Positions 55,261 to 63,788 are shown, counted from the stretch's first letter. The stretch is 64,000 nucleotides of DNA from Collinsella sp. AF20-14LB (GCF_003459505.1 NZ_QRWD01000012.1:9810-73809); one strand, 5' to 3'. Numbers and translations: made by a program. Notes: a model not told the origin generated them from the letters alone.

Positions 55261-55908
55261 CTAGTTCGCCTCCGGCCAACCCACAACGTCAAGTACGTCG
55301 AGGGCGGTATCGCTTGTCTGCTGGTTTTTGGCCTGCACGGCCTGAACATCGATATCGAGCTTGAATGAGCCGCCGCGCGCGGCATCGTGGTAGTCGCCCA
55401 CAAATCGCAGCGAGTCCATAAGGCTTTCCGTCATGGCGCCGGGGTCGAGCATGCCGCCACGCCCGGCCAATCCACGGTAGTAGTACCACCCATCGCCGCC
55501 GTCGATCCACGGGGACCCCTCGCCCGCGTCCACATGAAACGCAACGTTGCCCGAGGCATCCGCGCACGAGCCGTCGGGTGCCACTGACTTCATGCGCAGG
55601 CGCGCGCGAACGTACTCAGGCTGCGAGCCGACGTTCTCCACGCGCACAATGCGGCTGATGTCAGAACCCCCGGCTTTGGTGTCGGGATAGTCCCCGTGCT
55701 CGTTGGGCTCAAACGGAATCTCCTCGCCCTGCTCGTTTAGGGTGTATTCGCAGACTCGTACCTTCACGCTGCCAAACGATAGAACGTTGTTCGCCGGAAC
55801 CATATCAACAGTAAAAGCCAGCGTGCCGCACAGGCACGCCAGGGCCAACAGCGCCATCGCGGCAAGCGCCAAGGTGCGTTTCTGATTGTCGGAAAGATTA
55901 TTGAGCAT
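55261..55908 (-). CDS. TasA/camelysin-like secreted protein 2
   Basis: A 215-residue protein from the ATG at 55908. The leader LSDNQKRTLALAAMALLALACLCGTLAFTVD fits the SipW class in having a long helix and a cut site near TLA. The mature part has RIVRVENVGSQPEYVRARLRM, the same strand as in the paralogue at 49203, and GWYYYRGLAGRGG near the middle. A reading frame extends 64 codons further upstream but overlaps the previous gene and looks spurious. Its ribosome site is weak. It is followed 3 bases later by the giant surface gene. Confidence 0.78.
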   Translation of the reverse strand: MLNNLSDNQKRTLALAAMALLALACLCGTLAFTVDMVPANNVLSFGSVKVRVCEYTLNEQGEEIPFEPNEHGDYPDTKAGGSDISRIVRVENVGSQPEYVRARLRMKSVAPDGSCADASGNVAFHVDAGEGSPWIDGGDGWYYYRGLAGRGGMLDPGAMTESLMDSLRFVGDYHDAARGGSFKLDIDVQAVQAKNQQTSDTALDVLDVVGWPEAN

Positions 55909-56005
55909 TACGTTCGCCAGTCGTCGATAAAAAGGGGGACCGAGATCCCGACCCGAAAATGGGGATGGGGAGCGGGCCGGGATCTCGGTAGAGGGGGTGG
56001 GATTA

Positions 56006-56692
56006 CTACAGGTCCTTAGCCCAATTCTTGGCAGCAGCCAAAGCAGACGCAGACGAACCCTCAGCGGTATTGTCTGCCGCGTAAATGAAGCAGTTGACAT
56101 CCATCGTGGCAGAATTGGCGAAATCCTTTTGCTCGGTGTCCTTGGGCGTAGTCACCTGGCTGAACAGCTCGCCAGTCCACTTATCCTCATTCTTGCTGGC
56201 AATAAGCGGGGTAGCCTCGGTTCCTTCGCCAACATAAACGAAAAGGCCACCGAGATAATGAGTCGGCTCGCCCTCAACGGCGGTCGCATCAACGGCCTTC
56301 CAGCCAGAGTTAATGGTGAAGTAAGTCGTCTTGGAATGATCGGCCCCGGCAGACGCCGTCTTGTTGTTCACGAAGACGTACACATATGCATCCTCGGATC
56401 CCTTGCCGATACCGACATTAGGATTCTTGGGTACAGACACGCCAGGGGCGAGCTTAGAGTCCTTAACCCATTTGGTCTCGGTCAGGTTGCCGTTGACCTT
56501 ATTGTTATCATCCGGAAGCGGCTGATTCGGATGGTCGGGATCGGTAGTGGGCTTGTTGATGCCCGCAGTGGTGAAGTTGTTGGTCAGGCTCGACTGCGCC
56601 GTCAGCCAGGCGTAGGTACCCACGCCGGCAGCCAGCACCAACAGCAGCAGGGCGGCAATGATGCCGTAGCGCTTTTTCTTCTTGTTTTCCAT
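56006..56692 (-). CDS. TasA/camelysin-like secreted protein 1, probable main fibre subunit
   Basis: A 228-residue protein; ATG at 56692 after GAAAGGAAGAG, the best ribosome site in the operon. The basic start MENKKKKRYG leads into the helix IIAALLLLVLAAGVGTYAWL, a SipW-class signal peptide. The mature domain is rich in Asn, Lys, Thr and Asp, with a central strand DAYVYVFVNNK and CFIYAADNT near the end, like camelysin/CalY proteins. Strong translation and first place after the peptidase gene suggest the most abundant subunit (inference). Confidence 0.82.
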   Translation of the reverse strand: MENKKKKRYGIIAALLLLVLAAGVGTYAWLTAQSSLTNNFTTAGINKPTTDPDHPNQPLPDDNNKVNGNLTETKWVKDSKLAPGVSVPKNPNVGIGKGSEDAYVYVFVNNKTASAGADHSKTTYFTINSGWKAVDATAVEGEPTHYLGGLFVYVGEGTEATPLIASKNEDKWTGELFSQVTTPKDTEQKDFANSATMDVNCFIYAADNTAEGSSASALAAAKNWAKDL

Positions 56693-56762
56693 CGTTCTCT
56701 TCCTTTCGAGAATCGTCTTCCCCGGCAACGGCCCCTACCGCCGCCGACGTTTTTCCCTGCCG

Positions 56763-57320
56763 CTATGAACGCCGCTCCCTCGCATGCACGCGGGTATGCT
56801 TGCCCGCAGGCTCGTCGGGAACCATCCGATCGAGCACTATCGACGCCGTGATCAGCAGCGCCAGAACGGCCACCACAACAAGCAAACCGGGCATCGTCGT
56901 GCAATATGCGTTAACGAAGCCCAGGTAAGGGACACAAAAAGAAACAGTGCCGATAACACTCGAAAAAGGCGTGTGCTCGGCATCGTGCATGATGCTTCCG
57001 TCTGCATTTTTGTTCGCAATTCCCTGCGTGCCGATCATCTGCGCCACAGGGTCGATCTGATACACCTGGTGCGTCACCACGGCGCCGTCCGATCGGTAAA
57101 AGGTTGCATTGTCGCCCACGGCAATATCCGTTGGCTCAACCTGGCGGACAAACACCATGGAGCCAACGGGAAGCTCGGGTTCCATAGAGCCCGAAAGCAC
57201 AGCAAAGGGCGTGTATCCAAATGCGCGAGGCACAAAAGAAACAACGGCAAGGGCTATGACAAGCGCGAACGCCAAGCTACTCAAAAGCGTAATAAATCGT
57301 TTGAGTCTACGCGCCGTCAA
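56763..57320 (-). CDS. sipW: SipW-type signal peptidase I
   Basis: Membrane signal peptidase of the ER/SipW class, 185 residues, with N-terminal (10-32) and C-terminal (143-163) membrane helices. The nucleophile is Ser45 in LSGSMEPEL, and the general base position holds His84 in VVTHQV instead of the Lys of ordinary bacterial SPase I, which is diagnostic for SipW. It is the first gene of the surface operon and should process the three short secreted proteins encoded downstream. A promoter-like sequence lies at 57447-57475. Confidence 0.93.
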   Translation of the reverse strand: MTARRLKRFITLLSSLAFALVIALAVVSFVPRAFGYTPFAVLSGSMEPELPVGSMVFVRQVEPTDIAVGDNATFYRSDGAVVTHQVYQIDPVAQMIGTQGIANKNADGSIMHDAEHTPFSSVIGTVSFCVPYLGFVNAYCTTMPGLLVVVAVLALLITASIVLDRMVPDEPAGKHTRVHARERRS

Positions 57321-57446
57321 AGTGATAATTCATCCCCCTTGAGGACCTATTCGACCCATCCAAAGGTCAGCAAGTTTCAACAGGAACCGCAAGGCGCTTG
57401 AAAAGTGAGTTCGAAATAAGCCAATTTGGAATCTTTTCCTAATAAA

Positions 57447-57488
57447 AACATAGCGATGTGCTACATATTTTTCAATGTTTTATCGCTA
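57447..57488 (-). promoter_or_regulatory. candidate promoter and inverted repeat for the surface operon
   Basis: On the minus strand TTGAAA (57470-57475) and TATGTT (57447-57452) are 17 bases apart, 127 bases before sipW. The inverted pair TAGCGAT (57451-57457) and ATCGCTA (57482-57488) brackets the promoter and could be an operator. The surrounding 57380-57660 is clearly richer in A and T than the neighbourhood. Confidence 0.5.
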
Positions 57489-57618
57489 AATGCTACTTAT
57501 TTTGGCGTAAGTGGTCATTTATCCCCAAATTAGTCTGTTTTATCCAATACTTACGACTAACCCCCTACGCAACTTCCCCATAGAAGGTTCGTTTTTTGCG
57601 AAACTAAAATAATGGTAC

Positions 57619-57627
57619 CCCCCCCCC
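57619..57627. repeat. poly-C tract of nine in the upstream region of the surface operon
   Basis: Nine consecutive C on the plus strand lie about 150 bases upstream of the candidate promoter. Tracts of this kind can change length by slippage. No gene is seen in 57321-57723. Confidence 0.6.
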
Positions 57628-57723
57628 ACATTAAAACAAACTACTGGAAGTGTCATTTATTTCCGACCCCCCTTTGCCGGAGTTTTATGACAGCCCCATG
57701 TAGTTCGCAGCCCATAATCCTCT

Positions 57724-58048
57724 GAGAACCGTGTCCCAGAATTCGCTTGCGAAATGGGATGCGGTTTCCGCTTGTGGCCCCGTTGGGAAACCACATCCCA
57801 CTCCGATCGCAAATTCCGGATCGCACTTTCCGCCAAGACCCTCAACCGGAAACGGCATCCCATTTCTCGGCCGAAAACTGGGATGCGGTTTCCACAGAGC
57901 CCCTCAACGGGAAACCGCATCCCATTCCAAAGGCAAATTCCGGGACGCAGCTTCCGCAACCCCACCCATCCGGAAATCCCATCCCACTCCGCACACATCC
58001 GGGCATAGAACAATCAGCTTATTAGGCCTTCCATCAATAAAGGGGCGC
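57724..58048 (+). repeat. tandem hairpin array 2: five units, 62-nt period
   Basis: Units start at 57724, 57786, 57848, 57910 and 57972, again exactly 62 bases apart, with arms such as GGAAACCGCATCCCA and TGGGATGCGGTTTCC. The right arm of unit 3 is a perfect complement of the left arm of unit 4, showing that pairing between neighbours is possible. The tail CTTATTAGGCCTTCC then TCAATAAAGGGGCGCC matches array 1. It lies between the start region of the surface operon and the flavodoxin terminator. Confidence 0.9.
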
Positions 58049-58060
58049 CCTCGTGTCACG

Positions 58061-58088
58061 AAAAAAGCCTCGAGAATCTCGAGGCTTT
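58061..58088 (-). terminator. intrinsic terminator of the flavodoxin-like gene
   Basis: GCCTCGAGA and TCTCGAGGC form a near-perfect stem; on the minus strand it is followed by six T, 36 bases after the stop codon. Confidence 0.85.
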
Positions 58089-58123
58089 CACGTTTGTGTT
58101 ATCTCGAGCGCGAGGCGACACGC

Positions 58124-58681
58124 CTACTCGCCCAGCACGGCCTTTTTGGCGGCTGCGGTCATGTTGTCCAGGTCCTCCTTGGTGGGGTGATCCTTTGCGG
58201 CAACCCAGTTGTCGAGCAGCATCTTAAATCGGGCGTTTTCGGGATCTTGCTCGAGCATGGCCTCGTAGCGCTGCTTAACCGCGGGACCCATCTTGCCCTG
58301 GCACATCGCCCAGCCCGCAAGCTCGGCATCCTCGGCCAGATTGGAAGTTACGCGGTCGACAATCTGCTGGTAATAGCTCTGGTCGGCCCCAAAGCCGCAG
58401 GTGCCAAACAGGAACACGCGCTTGCCGTGCAAGGCGGAGAGCAACGCCGCCACCGAGGGCGTGCAGGCACCCTTGTCGCACCAAAAACCGACAAGCACCG
58501 TATCGGCAGCGCAGGCACCCTCTGCCTCGTGCGCGACCTGCTCCGGATCTGCATCATCGCTCAGCGCGGCGGCATGGATAAACTCGACGCCTGCAGCCTG
58601 CAGGGCGCGCTTGATCGCCCCCGAAACCATCCTGGTATTACCGCTCTTGCTGTTAACCACCATAGAGCATGTCATAGTCAC
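58124..58681 (-). CDS. flavodoxin-family protein
   Basis: FMN-binding electron carrier of 185 residues. The phosphate loop reads VVNSKSGNTRMVSGAI in the first 22 residues, VLVGFWCDKGACTPSVAALL and LFGTCGFGADQSYYQQI supply the isoalloxazine-side loops. The extra C-terminal 50 residues are helical and charged. The start is GTG at 58681 or ATG at 58675. Redox partner and role are unknown; it has its own terminator and no operon partner. Confidence 0.85.
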   Translation of the reverse strand: MTMTCSMVVNSKSGNTRMVSGAIKRALQAAGVEFIHAAALSDDADPEQVAHEAEGACAADTVLVGFWCDKGACTPSVAALLSALHGKRVFLFGTCGFGADQSYYQQIVDRVTSNLAEDAELAGWAMCQGKMGPAVKQRYEAMLEQDPENARFKMLLDNWVAAKDHPTKEDLDNMTAAAKKAVLGE

Positions 58682-58786
58682 GTTGCCTCGTTTCCCCCGA
58701 AACTCGAGCCATTAATGCAATTTGTTAAAAGCATATCTTAGTACTAACGACGCAGATGTAAACCATCTGCCGCTAATCGGCAGCCC

Positions 58787-60646
58787 CTACTGGGCAAACT
58801 GGCTGCGGTAGAGCTCGGCGTAGAAGCCGCCTGCCGCTAGCAACTCGTCGTGCGTGCCGCGCTCGATAATCTGGCCGTCGCGCATAACCAGAATGCAGTC
58901 GGCATTGCGGATCGTCGACAGGCGGTGCGCCACCACAAAGCTCGTGCGGCCAGCCATGAGCTCGTCGAATGCCGCCTGCACCTGCAGCTCGGTACGCGTA
59001 TCGATGCTCGACGTTGCCTCGTCCAGCAGCAGAATCGCCGGATCGGTGAGCATGACGCGCGCGATGCACAGCAGTTGTTTTTGACCCTGGCTAAACGTGC
59101 CGCCGTCCTCGCCGATTACCGTATCGTAGCCGCCTGGCAGCTGCACGATAAACTTGTGCGCGTGCGCGCGCTTGGCCGCCTCGATAACCTGCTCGCGCGT
59201 GGCATCTGGGCAACCGTAAGCGATGTTTTCCGCCACCGTGCCCTCGAACAGCCAGGTGTCCTGCAGCACCATGCCAAAGGCGCGACGCAGGCTCGAGCGC
59301 GTGTAGTCGCGCGACGAACGCCCGTCTACCGAGATGCGGCCGGCATCGATATCGTAAAAACGCAGCAGCAGGTTGATGAGCGTCGTCTTGCCGCAGCCCG
59401 TAGGACCGACCAGGGCAAAGCGCATGCCGGGCTTGGCATCGATGCAGATATCCTGCAGCAGTTTGCGGTCGGGCACGTAGCTAAAGTCCACATGCTCAAA
59501 GGCGACCTCGCCCTTCGGGGCGGCGAGCTCTACGGCGTCCGACGCGTCGGGCTCCTGCTCGCGCGCATCGAGCAGCGCAAACATGCGGCGCGCCGAGGCG
59601 TACGCGGTCTGAATTTGCGTAATGACGTTGGTGACCTCGTTGAACGGCTTGGTGTACTGGTTGGCATAGGACAGGAAAATCTGCACGCCGCCCACCGTGA
59701 GCGCCGCGGGCACGCCCGTGATCACGCCCACGCAGCCGATCACAGCGACCACGGCATAGATGATGTTGTTGATAAAGCGCGTGCCGGGGTTGGAGAGCGA
59801 ACCCATAAACTGCGCGCGCTCACCTGCCGTATAAAGCTCGGCGTTGAGGGCATCGAAGCGCTGCTGAGCGTGCGGGCCGTAGGCAAACGCGTCCACGAGC
59901 TTTTGCTCGCCCACATACTCCTCGATGTGGCCACCAAGTTGGCCTTGGATGCGTTGCTGGGCCGTAAAGCTCTTGTTGGAGAGCTTGGCGATGGCGCCGG
60001 CCGCAAAGATGGAAAGCGGCGTGACGAGCACCACCACAAGCGTCATGGTCAGATTGATGGAGAGCATAAACGCAAGCGTGCCCACGATGGTAATAACGCC
60101 GGTAAAGAGCTGCGTAAAGCCCTGCAGCAGGCCGTCGCCCACTTGGTCGACATCGTTGACCACGCGGCTCATAAGGTCGCCGTGGGCATGGCTGTCGATA
60201 AAGCTGAGCGGCATGCGGCTGAGCTTGTCGCTCGCCTCCACGCGCATGTCGCGCACCGTCTCGTAGGACAGGCGGTTGACGCAATAGCCCTGCAGCCACT
60301 GGAAAGCCGCAGCCCCCACCACGACGAGCGCGAGCTTGGTGACAAGCGGCAGCAGTGTATCGAAGTCCACCTGCCCGGTGGCGACGATAAGGTCGATGCC
60401 CTCGCCAATGAGGATGGGCGTGTAGAGCTGCAGGATTACCGAGACGGCGGCGCTCACAAACGACGCCGTAAACGAAATGCGATGCGGACGGACGTAGCCC
60501 AGCAGGCGGCGAGTTACCGCGCCCACGGGGTAGCGCTCGGGGTCGCCGGGCTGACGCGGGCCGTCACCCAAGTCGTTGAGGTTATCGTTGCCGGACACGT
60601 TGGCCGTCATCGTGGCGACCGAACCGGAAGAAGTATACGGATTCAT
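58787..60646 (-). CDS. ABC exporter half-transporter, catalytic ATPase partner (second pair)
   Basis: Type IV exporter subunit of 619 residues: six membrane helices (about 45-340) then the ATPase domain with Walker A GPTGCGKTT, non-standard signature FSQGQKQL, Walker B LLLDEATSSID and switch His in VVAHRLST. Its ATG touches the stop of the partner gene (TAAATG). The combination of a Gln-containing signature and a complete Walker B is the same as in the exporter gene at 25271, so both loci follow one heterodimer scheme. Substrate unknown. Confidence 0.93.
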   Translation of the reverse strand: MNPYTSSGSVATMTANVSGNDNLNDLGDGPRQPGDPERYPVGAVTRRLLGYVRPHRISFTASFVSAAVSVILQLYTPILIGEGIDLIVATGQVDFDTLLPLVTKLALVVVGAAAFQWLQGYCVNRLSYETVRDMRVEASDKLSRMPLSFIDSHAHGDLMSRVVNDVDQVGDGLLQGFTQLFTGVITIVGTLAFMLSINLTMTLVVVLVTPLSIFAAGAIAKLSNKSFTAQQRIQGQLGGHIEEYVGEQKLVDAFAYGPHAQQRFDALNAELYTAGERAQFMGSLSNPGTRFINNIIYAVVAVIGCVGVITGVPAALTVGGVQIFLSYANQYTKPFNEVTNVITQIQTAYASARRMFALLDAREQEPDASDAVELAAPKGEVAFEHVDFSYVPDRKLLQDICIDAKPGMRFALVGPTGCGKTTLINLLLRFYDIDAGRISVDGRSSRDYTRSSLRRAFGMVLQDTWLFEGTVAENIAYGCPDATREQVIEAAKRAHAHKFIVQLPGGYDTVIGEDGGTFSQGQKQLLCIARVMLTDPAILLLDEATSSIDTRTELQVQAAFDELMAGRTSFVVAHRLSTIRNADCILVMRDGQIIERGTHDELLAAGGFYAELYRSQFAQ

Positions 60647-62503
60647 TTAGCAGCCCTCCTTTGCGCGGGCGAAGGCAGTCGGGGCGGGAGCGTTGCTTGG
60701 CGTGGGCGCGGGCGCCGCACTCCCCTGCTGGCCCTCGAGTTCCTCGCGGCGCAGCTGCGACTGGCAAATCTCGCGATAGAGCTGGCAGCTTGCATACAAC
60801 TCGTCATGCGTGCCCAGGCCCGCAACCGAGCCATGGTCGAGTACGCAGATCATGTCGGCATCGCGCACGGTCGAGACGCGCTGGCTCACGATGACGGTCG
60901 TCAGCGGCAGCCCGCCCTCGGCGGCACCGCGCACGCTGCGCTCGCGAATGGCGTGGCGAAGCGCCGCGTCAGTCTTAAAGTCGAGCGCCGAGGCGGAATC
61001 GTCCATGATCAGGACCTGTGGCGAGCCCACCAGGGCGCGCGCGATGGTCAGGCGCTGGCGCTGGCCACCGCTAAAGTTCTTGCCGCCCGCCTCGACCGGG
61101 GCATCGAGCCCCTGCGGCTTGTTGCGCACGAACTCGCTCGCCTGCGCCATGTCGAGCGCCGCCCAGAGCTCCTCGTCGGTTGCCGCCTCGTCGCGCCAGG
61201 TCAGGTTGCTGCGGATGGTGCCGCTCACGAGCGACGCGCGCTGCGGAACGGTCGCGACCACATGGCGCAGCTGGTCGAGCGGCCAGGTGCGCACGTCGGC
61301 GCCCATCACGCTCACGCTGCCGGTGCCCGCATCGTACAGGCGCGGGATAAGCGAGACGAGCGTGGACTTGCCGCTGCCCGTGCCGCCGATGATACCGAGC
61401 GTCTTGCCCAGCGGCAGCTCCAGCGTCACATCGTTGACGGCGTTGGCAGCGCCGGCGCCAAAGGAGAAGCTCGCATGGCTCAAGCTCAGCGCGGGAACTG
61501 GAGCGACATTGCCCGGCTTGGGCAGTGTGACCGGCTCGTTGTCCTCGTCGGTGATGCTCGGCACGCAATTGAGCACCTCGTTGATACGCGACGCACTGGC
61601 GCTCGCCTTGGTAAAGACCACGACCAGGTTGGCAACGTACACGATGGAGGTCAGGGTCTGCGTCATGTAGTTCACAAACGCCATGACCTGACCCTGCGTG
61701 AGCTCGCCCACGTTGACCTGGATGCCGCCCACCCACAGGATGGCGCACACGCCCAGGTTCATCATCAAAAACGTGACGGGGTTGAGAATCGACGAGAGCT
61801 TGCCCACCGCGATGGCAGTATTGGCCTGGTCATCGGCGGCCTGGGCAAAGCGCTCGCGCTCGTGATCTTCGCGCACAAACGCACGGACCACGCGAGCGCC
61901 CGAAAGGCCTTCGCGGCAGATAAGCGCGATGCGGTCGAGCTTTGCCTGTAGCTGCTTGTAGTACGGAATGCAGCGCGCCATGACAACCCAGAACACCAGG
62001 CCGATGGCAGGCGTGCAAATCAAAAAGATGATACCGAGCTTAAGGTCGATGGCAAGGGCCGCAATCATGGAGCCCACCGCCAGGAAAGGCCAGCGGATGA
62101 GCATACGCACGCCCAGCGCCACGGCGAGCTGCACCTGGTTGACGTCGTTGGTAATGCGCGTGATAAGCGACGGCGTGCCAAAGCGGTCGAGTTCGGCATA
62201 GCTCAGCTTGTTGATGTGCTTGTAGAGCGCGCCGCGAATGTCGGTGCCCATGCCCTGCGATGTCAGCGCCGCCATCTTTTGGCAGACGAGCGTAAACGAG
62301 ATGCCGATCACGGCCATGGCGGCAAGCACCATGCCGTAGTGGACGACGGCGTCCACGTCGTGCGAGCCAATGCCCTTATCGATCATCTGGGCAATCACCA
62401 GCGGCGTCAGCAGGTCAAAGATCACTTCGATCAACTTGCACGCAGGGCCGATCACCATATACCGGCGAAACTTACCACCAAAACGCCTGAGCAGCTCAAT
62501 CAT
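60647..62503 (-). CDS. ABC exporter half-transporter, degenerate ATPase site partner (second pair)
   Basis: Partner of the next gene, 618 residues from the ATG at 62503 (site GGGAGCG). Membrane domain about 15-300; ATPase domain with Walker A GGTGSGKST, signature FSGGQRQR and Walker B LIMDDSASALD, where Asp replaces the catalytic Glu. A 35-residue Pro/Ala-rich tail ends the protein. Unlike the first exporter locus no regulator gene is adjacent. Drug, peptide or lipid export is typical for the family. Confidence 0.93.
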   Translation of the reverse strand: MIELLRRFGGKFRRYMVIGPACKLIEVIFDLLTPLVIAQMIDKGIGSHDVDAVVHYGMVLAAMAVIGISFTLVCQKMAALTSQGMGTDIRGALYKHINKLSYAELDRFGTPSLITRITNDVNQVQLAVALGVRMLIRWPFLAVGSMIAALAIDLKLGIIFLICTPAIGLVFWVVMARCIPYYKQLQAKLDRIALICREGLSGARVVRAFVREDHERERFAQAADDQANTAIAVGKLSSILNPVTFLMMNLGVCAILWVGGIQVNVGELTQGQVMAFVNYMTQTLTSIVYVANLVVVFTKASASASRINEVLNCVPSITDEDNEPVTLPKPGNVAPVPALSLSHASFSFGAGAANAVNDVTLELPLGKTLGIIGGTGSGKSTLVSLIPRLYDAGTGSVSVMGADVRTWPLDQLRHVVATVPQRASLVSGTIRSNLTWRDEAATDEELWAALDMAQASEFVRNKPQGLDAPVEAGGKNFSGGQRQRLTIARALVGSPQVLIMDDSASALDFKTDAALRHAIRERSVRGAAEGGLPLTTVIVSQRVSTVRDADMICVLDHGSVAGLGTHDELYASCQLYREICQSQLRREELEGQQGSAAPAPTPSNAPAPTAFARAKEGC

Positions 62504-62671
62504 AAAAAGGCGCTCCCTATCATCATTCACGCTCAATTCGAACCATGATAGTACGGTGAGCCCATAATTGCGTAAGCAGCTCGTCATTTCTAATGGGATT
62601 CGGTTTCCAGAGAAGGGTTTCCAGAGAAGCGGAGAGGCACGCGCACACCCAGCCAGTGTCGGGTCAACTAG

Positions 62672-62700
62672 CTTGGTATACTTACATTAGTGCTACCAAG
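62672..62700 (+). promoter_or_regulatory. inverted repeat around a TATACT box
   Basis: CTTGGTA (62672-62678) and TACCAAG (62694-62700) flank TATACT at 62677-62682, 50 bases before the LANTG protein start. It could be a -10 box with an operator; no good -35 box is seen. A 14-base tandem duplication GGTTTCCAGAGAAG precedes it near 62602-62629. Confidence 0.4.
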
Positions 62701-62732
62701 TTAGTCGCCGACCCTTGAAATGAGGTGCCGAG

Positions 62733-63703
62733 ATGAACGACATTCTCGCAAGAAGAGCAAGACGAGCAACTGTGGGCATCGCCCTTTCCGCGGCGCTTGT
62801 CGCGGGAATCGCCCCCCCGTAACGGCGATCGCGGCAGAAACCAGTTCCCCCACCGGTGCAGTTGCCTTGCAGACGGAAGATGCGACCGCCGCAAAAGAAA
62901 AAGCGTATGCAGCCATGCAGGAAGCGCTCAAAAACCTCGAGGTCGCAAAAGACGCCGCAAGTCCTGAGAAAATTGCGGTAATCGATGATGACATTGCCGC
63001 TTTTCAAGAGATCTACGACATGGTGGTGACGGAAGCCGCCAAACGGAGGGAACGCCTTCCCGCCATGCAAGCGAACGTCGGTGCAGCCCAAGCCAAATAC
63101 GATGAGGCCCACTACCGGACAAGCGGCCTTCAGACAGAATTAAATAAGGCAATCGACGACGGAGCTTCTAACGAAACTATTAAGCAGTTGCGAAGTGAGA
63201 TCATGTCGGCAGAAAGGCGAAAAAAATCTTGTGAAGATGATCTTCACCACTGCCAACGCCGGCTCGAAAGCCAGGAAAAACAGGTTCAGTATTTCGAAAG
63301 TGAGGCAGAGGAAGCCAAAGCCCACATCGATGAGGACGTAGCCAAGCGAGATGCGCTCCTTAGCGATTTGGAAAAGGCGCAAGCGGCCTATGACGACGCC
63401 TGCAAGGCATACGAAGAGGCAAAGGCCGCGGCGGACAAGACCGCCTCGCCCGAGATAACGCAACCGACCGAGACGACGCCTCCCTCCAACTCGACGCAAC
63501 CGACCGAGACGACGCAGCCCACCGGCTCGCCCGCGACCGGCAAATACGCTCCATCGAGCTCCACCAAGCAAGCAGATACGACCGCCGGCAAGCTCGCAAA
63601 CACGGGCGACACAGCACCGAGCGCAATCGCACTCGTAGCAGTCGCCGCCGCAGGCCTCGGAATAACCGCCACTGCCACACGCCGCATCAAGAACTCAAAA
63701 TAG
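62733..63703 (+). CDS. coiled-coil LANTG surface protein, interrupted by a poly-C frameshift
   Basis: From ATG 62733 (site GAGGTG) the frame gives a signal peptide MNDILARRARRATVGIALSA then ALVAGIAPP and stops at TAA 62820, just after seven C (62812-62818). One extra C would join it to the long frame that continues VTAIAAET to 63703. The mature part is a charged coiled coil (about residues 45-215), a Pro/Thr repeat linker with PTETT and the sorting module KLANTGDTAPS, a hydrophobic helix and the tail RRIKNSK. It is either phase-variable, a pseudogene or a base-calling error. The function is likely wall-attached stalk or adhesin. Confidence 0.75.
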
Positions 63704-63748
63704 CTGCCAGCGGTTATTGTCTTCGCCAATCCACAAGCCCAGAGACAA

Positions 63749-63788
63749 AAAGAGGTCCGTTTCCCCACCTAGGGAAACGGACCTCTTT
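63749..63788 (+). terminator. intrinsic terminator of the LANTG gene
   Basis: AAAGAGGTCCGTTTCCC pairs with GGGAAACGGACCTCTTT around a short loop, 45 bases after the stop. It can work in both directions and lies between convergent genes. Confidence 0.85.

Noticed and set aside
55909..56100. 64-codon extension of the TasA-like protein 2
   Set aside because: It would overlap the end of the preceding gene and place arginine-rich sequence before a signal peptide.
58850..61951. Open frame of 1033 codons on the plus strand
   Set aside because: It is antisense to both ABC exporter genes and shows no domain pattern, only composition bias.
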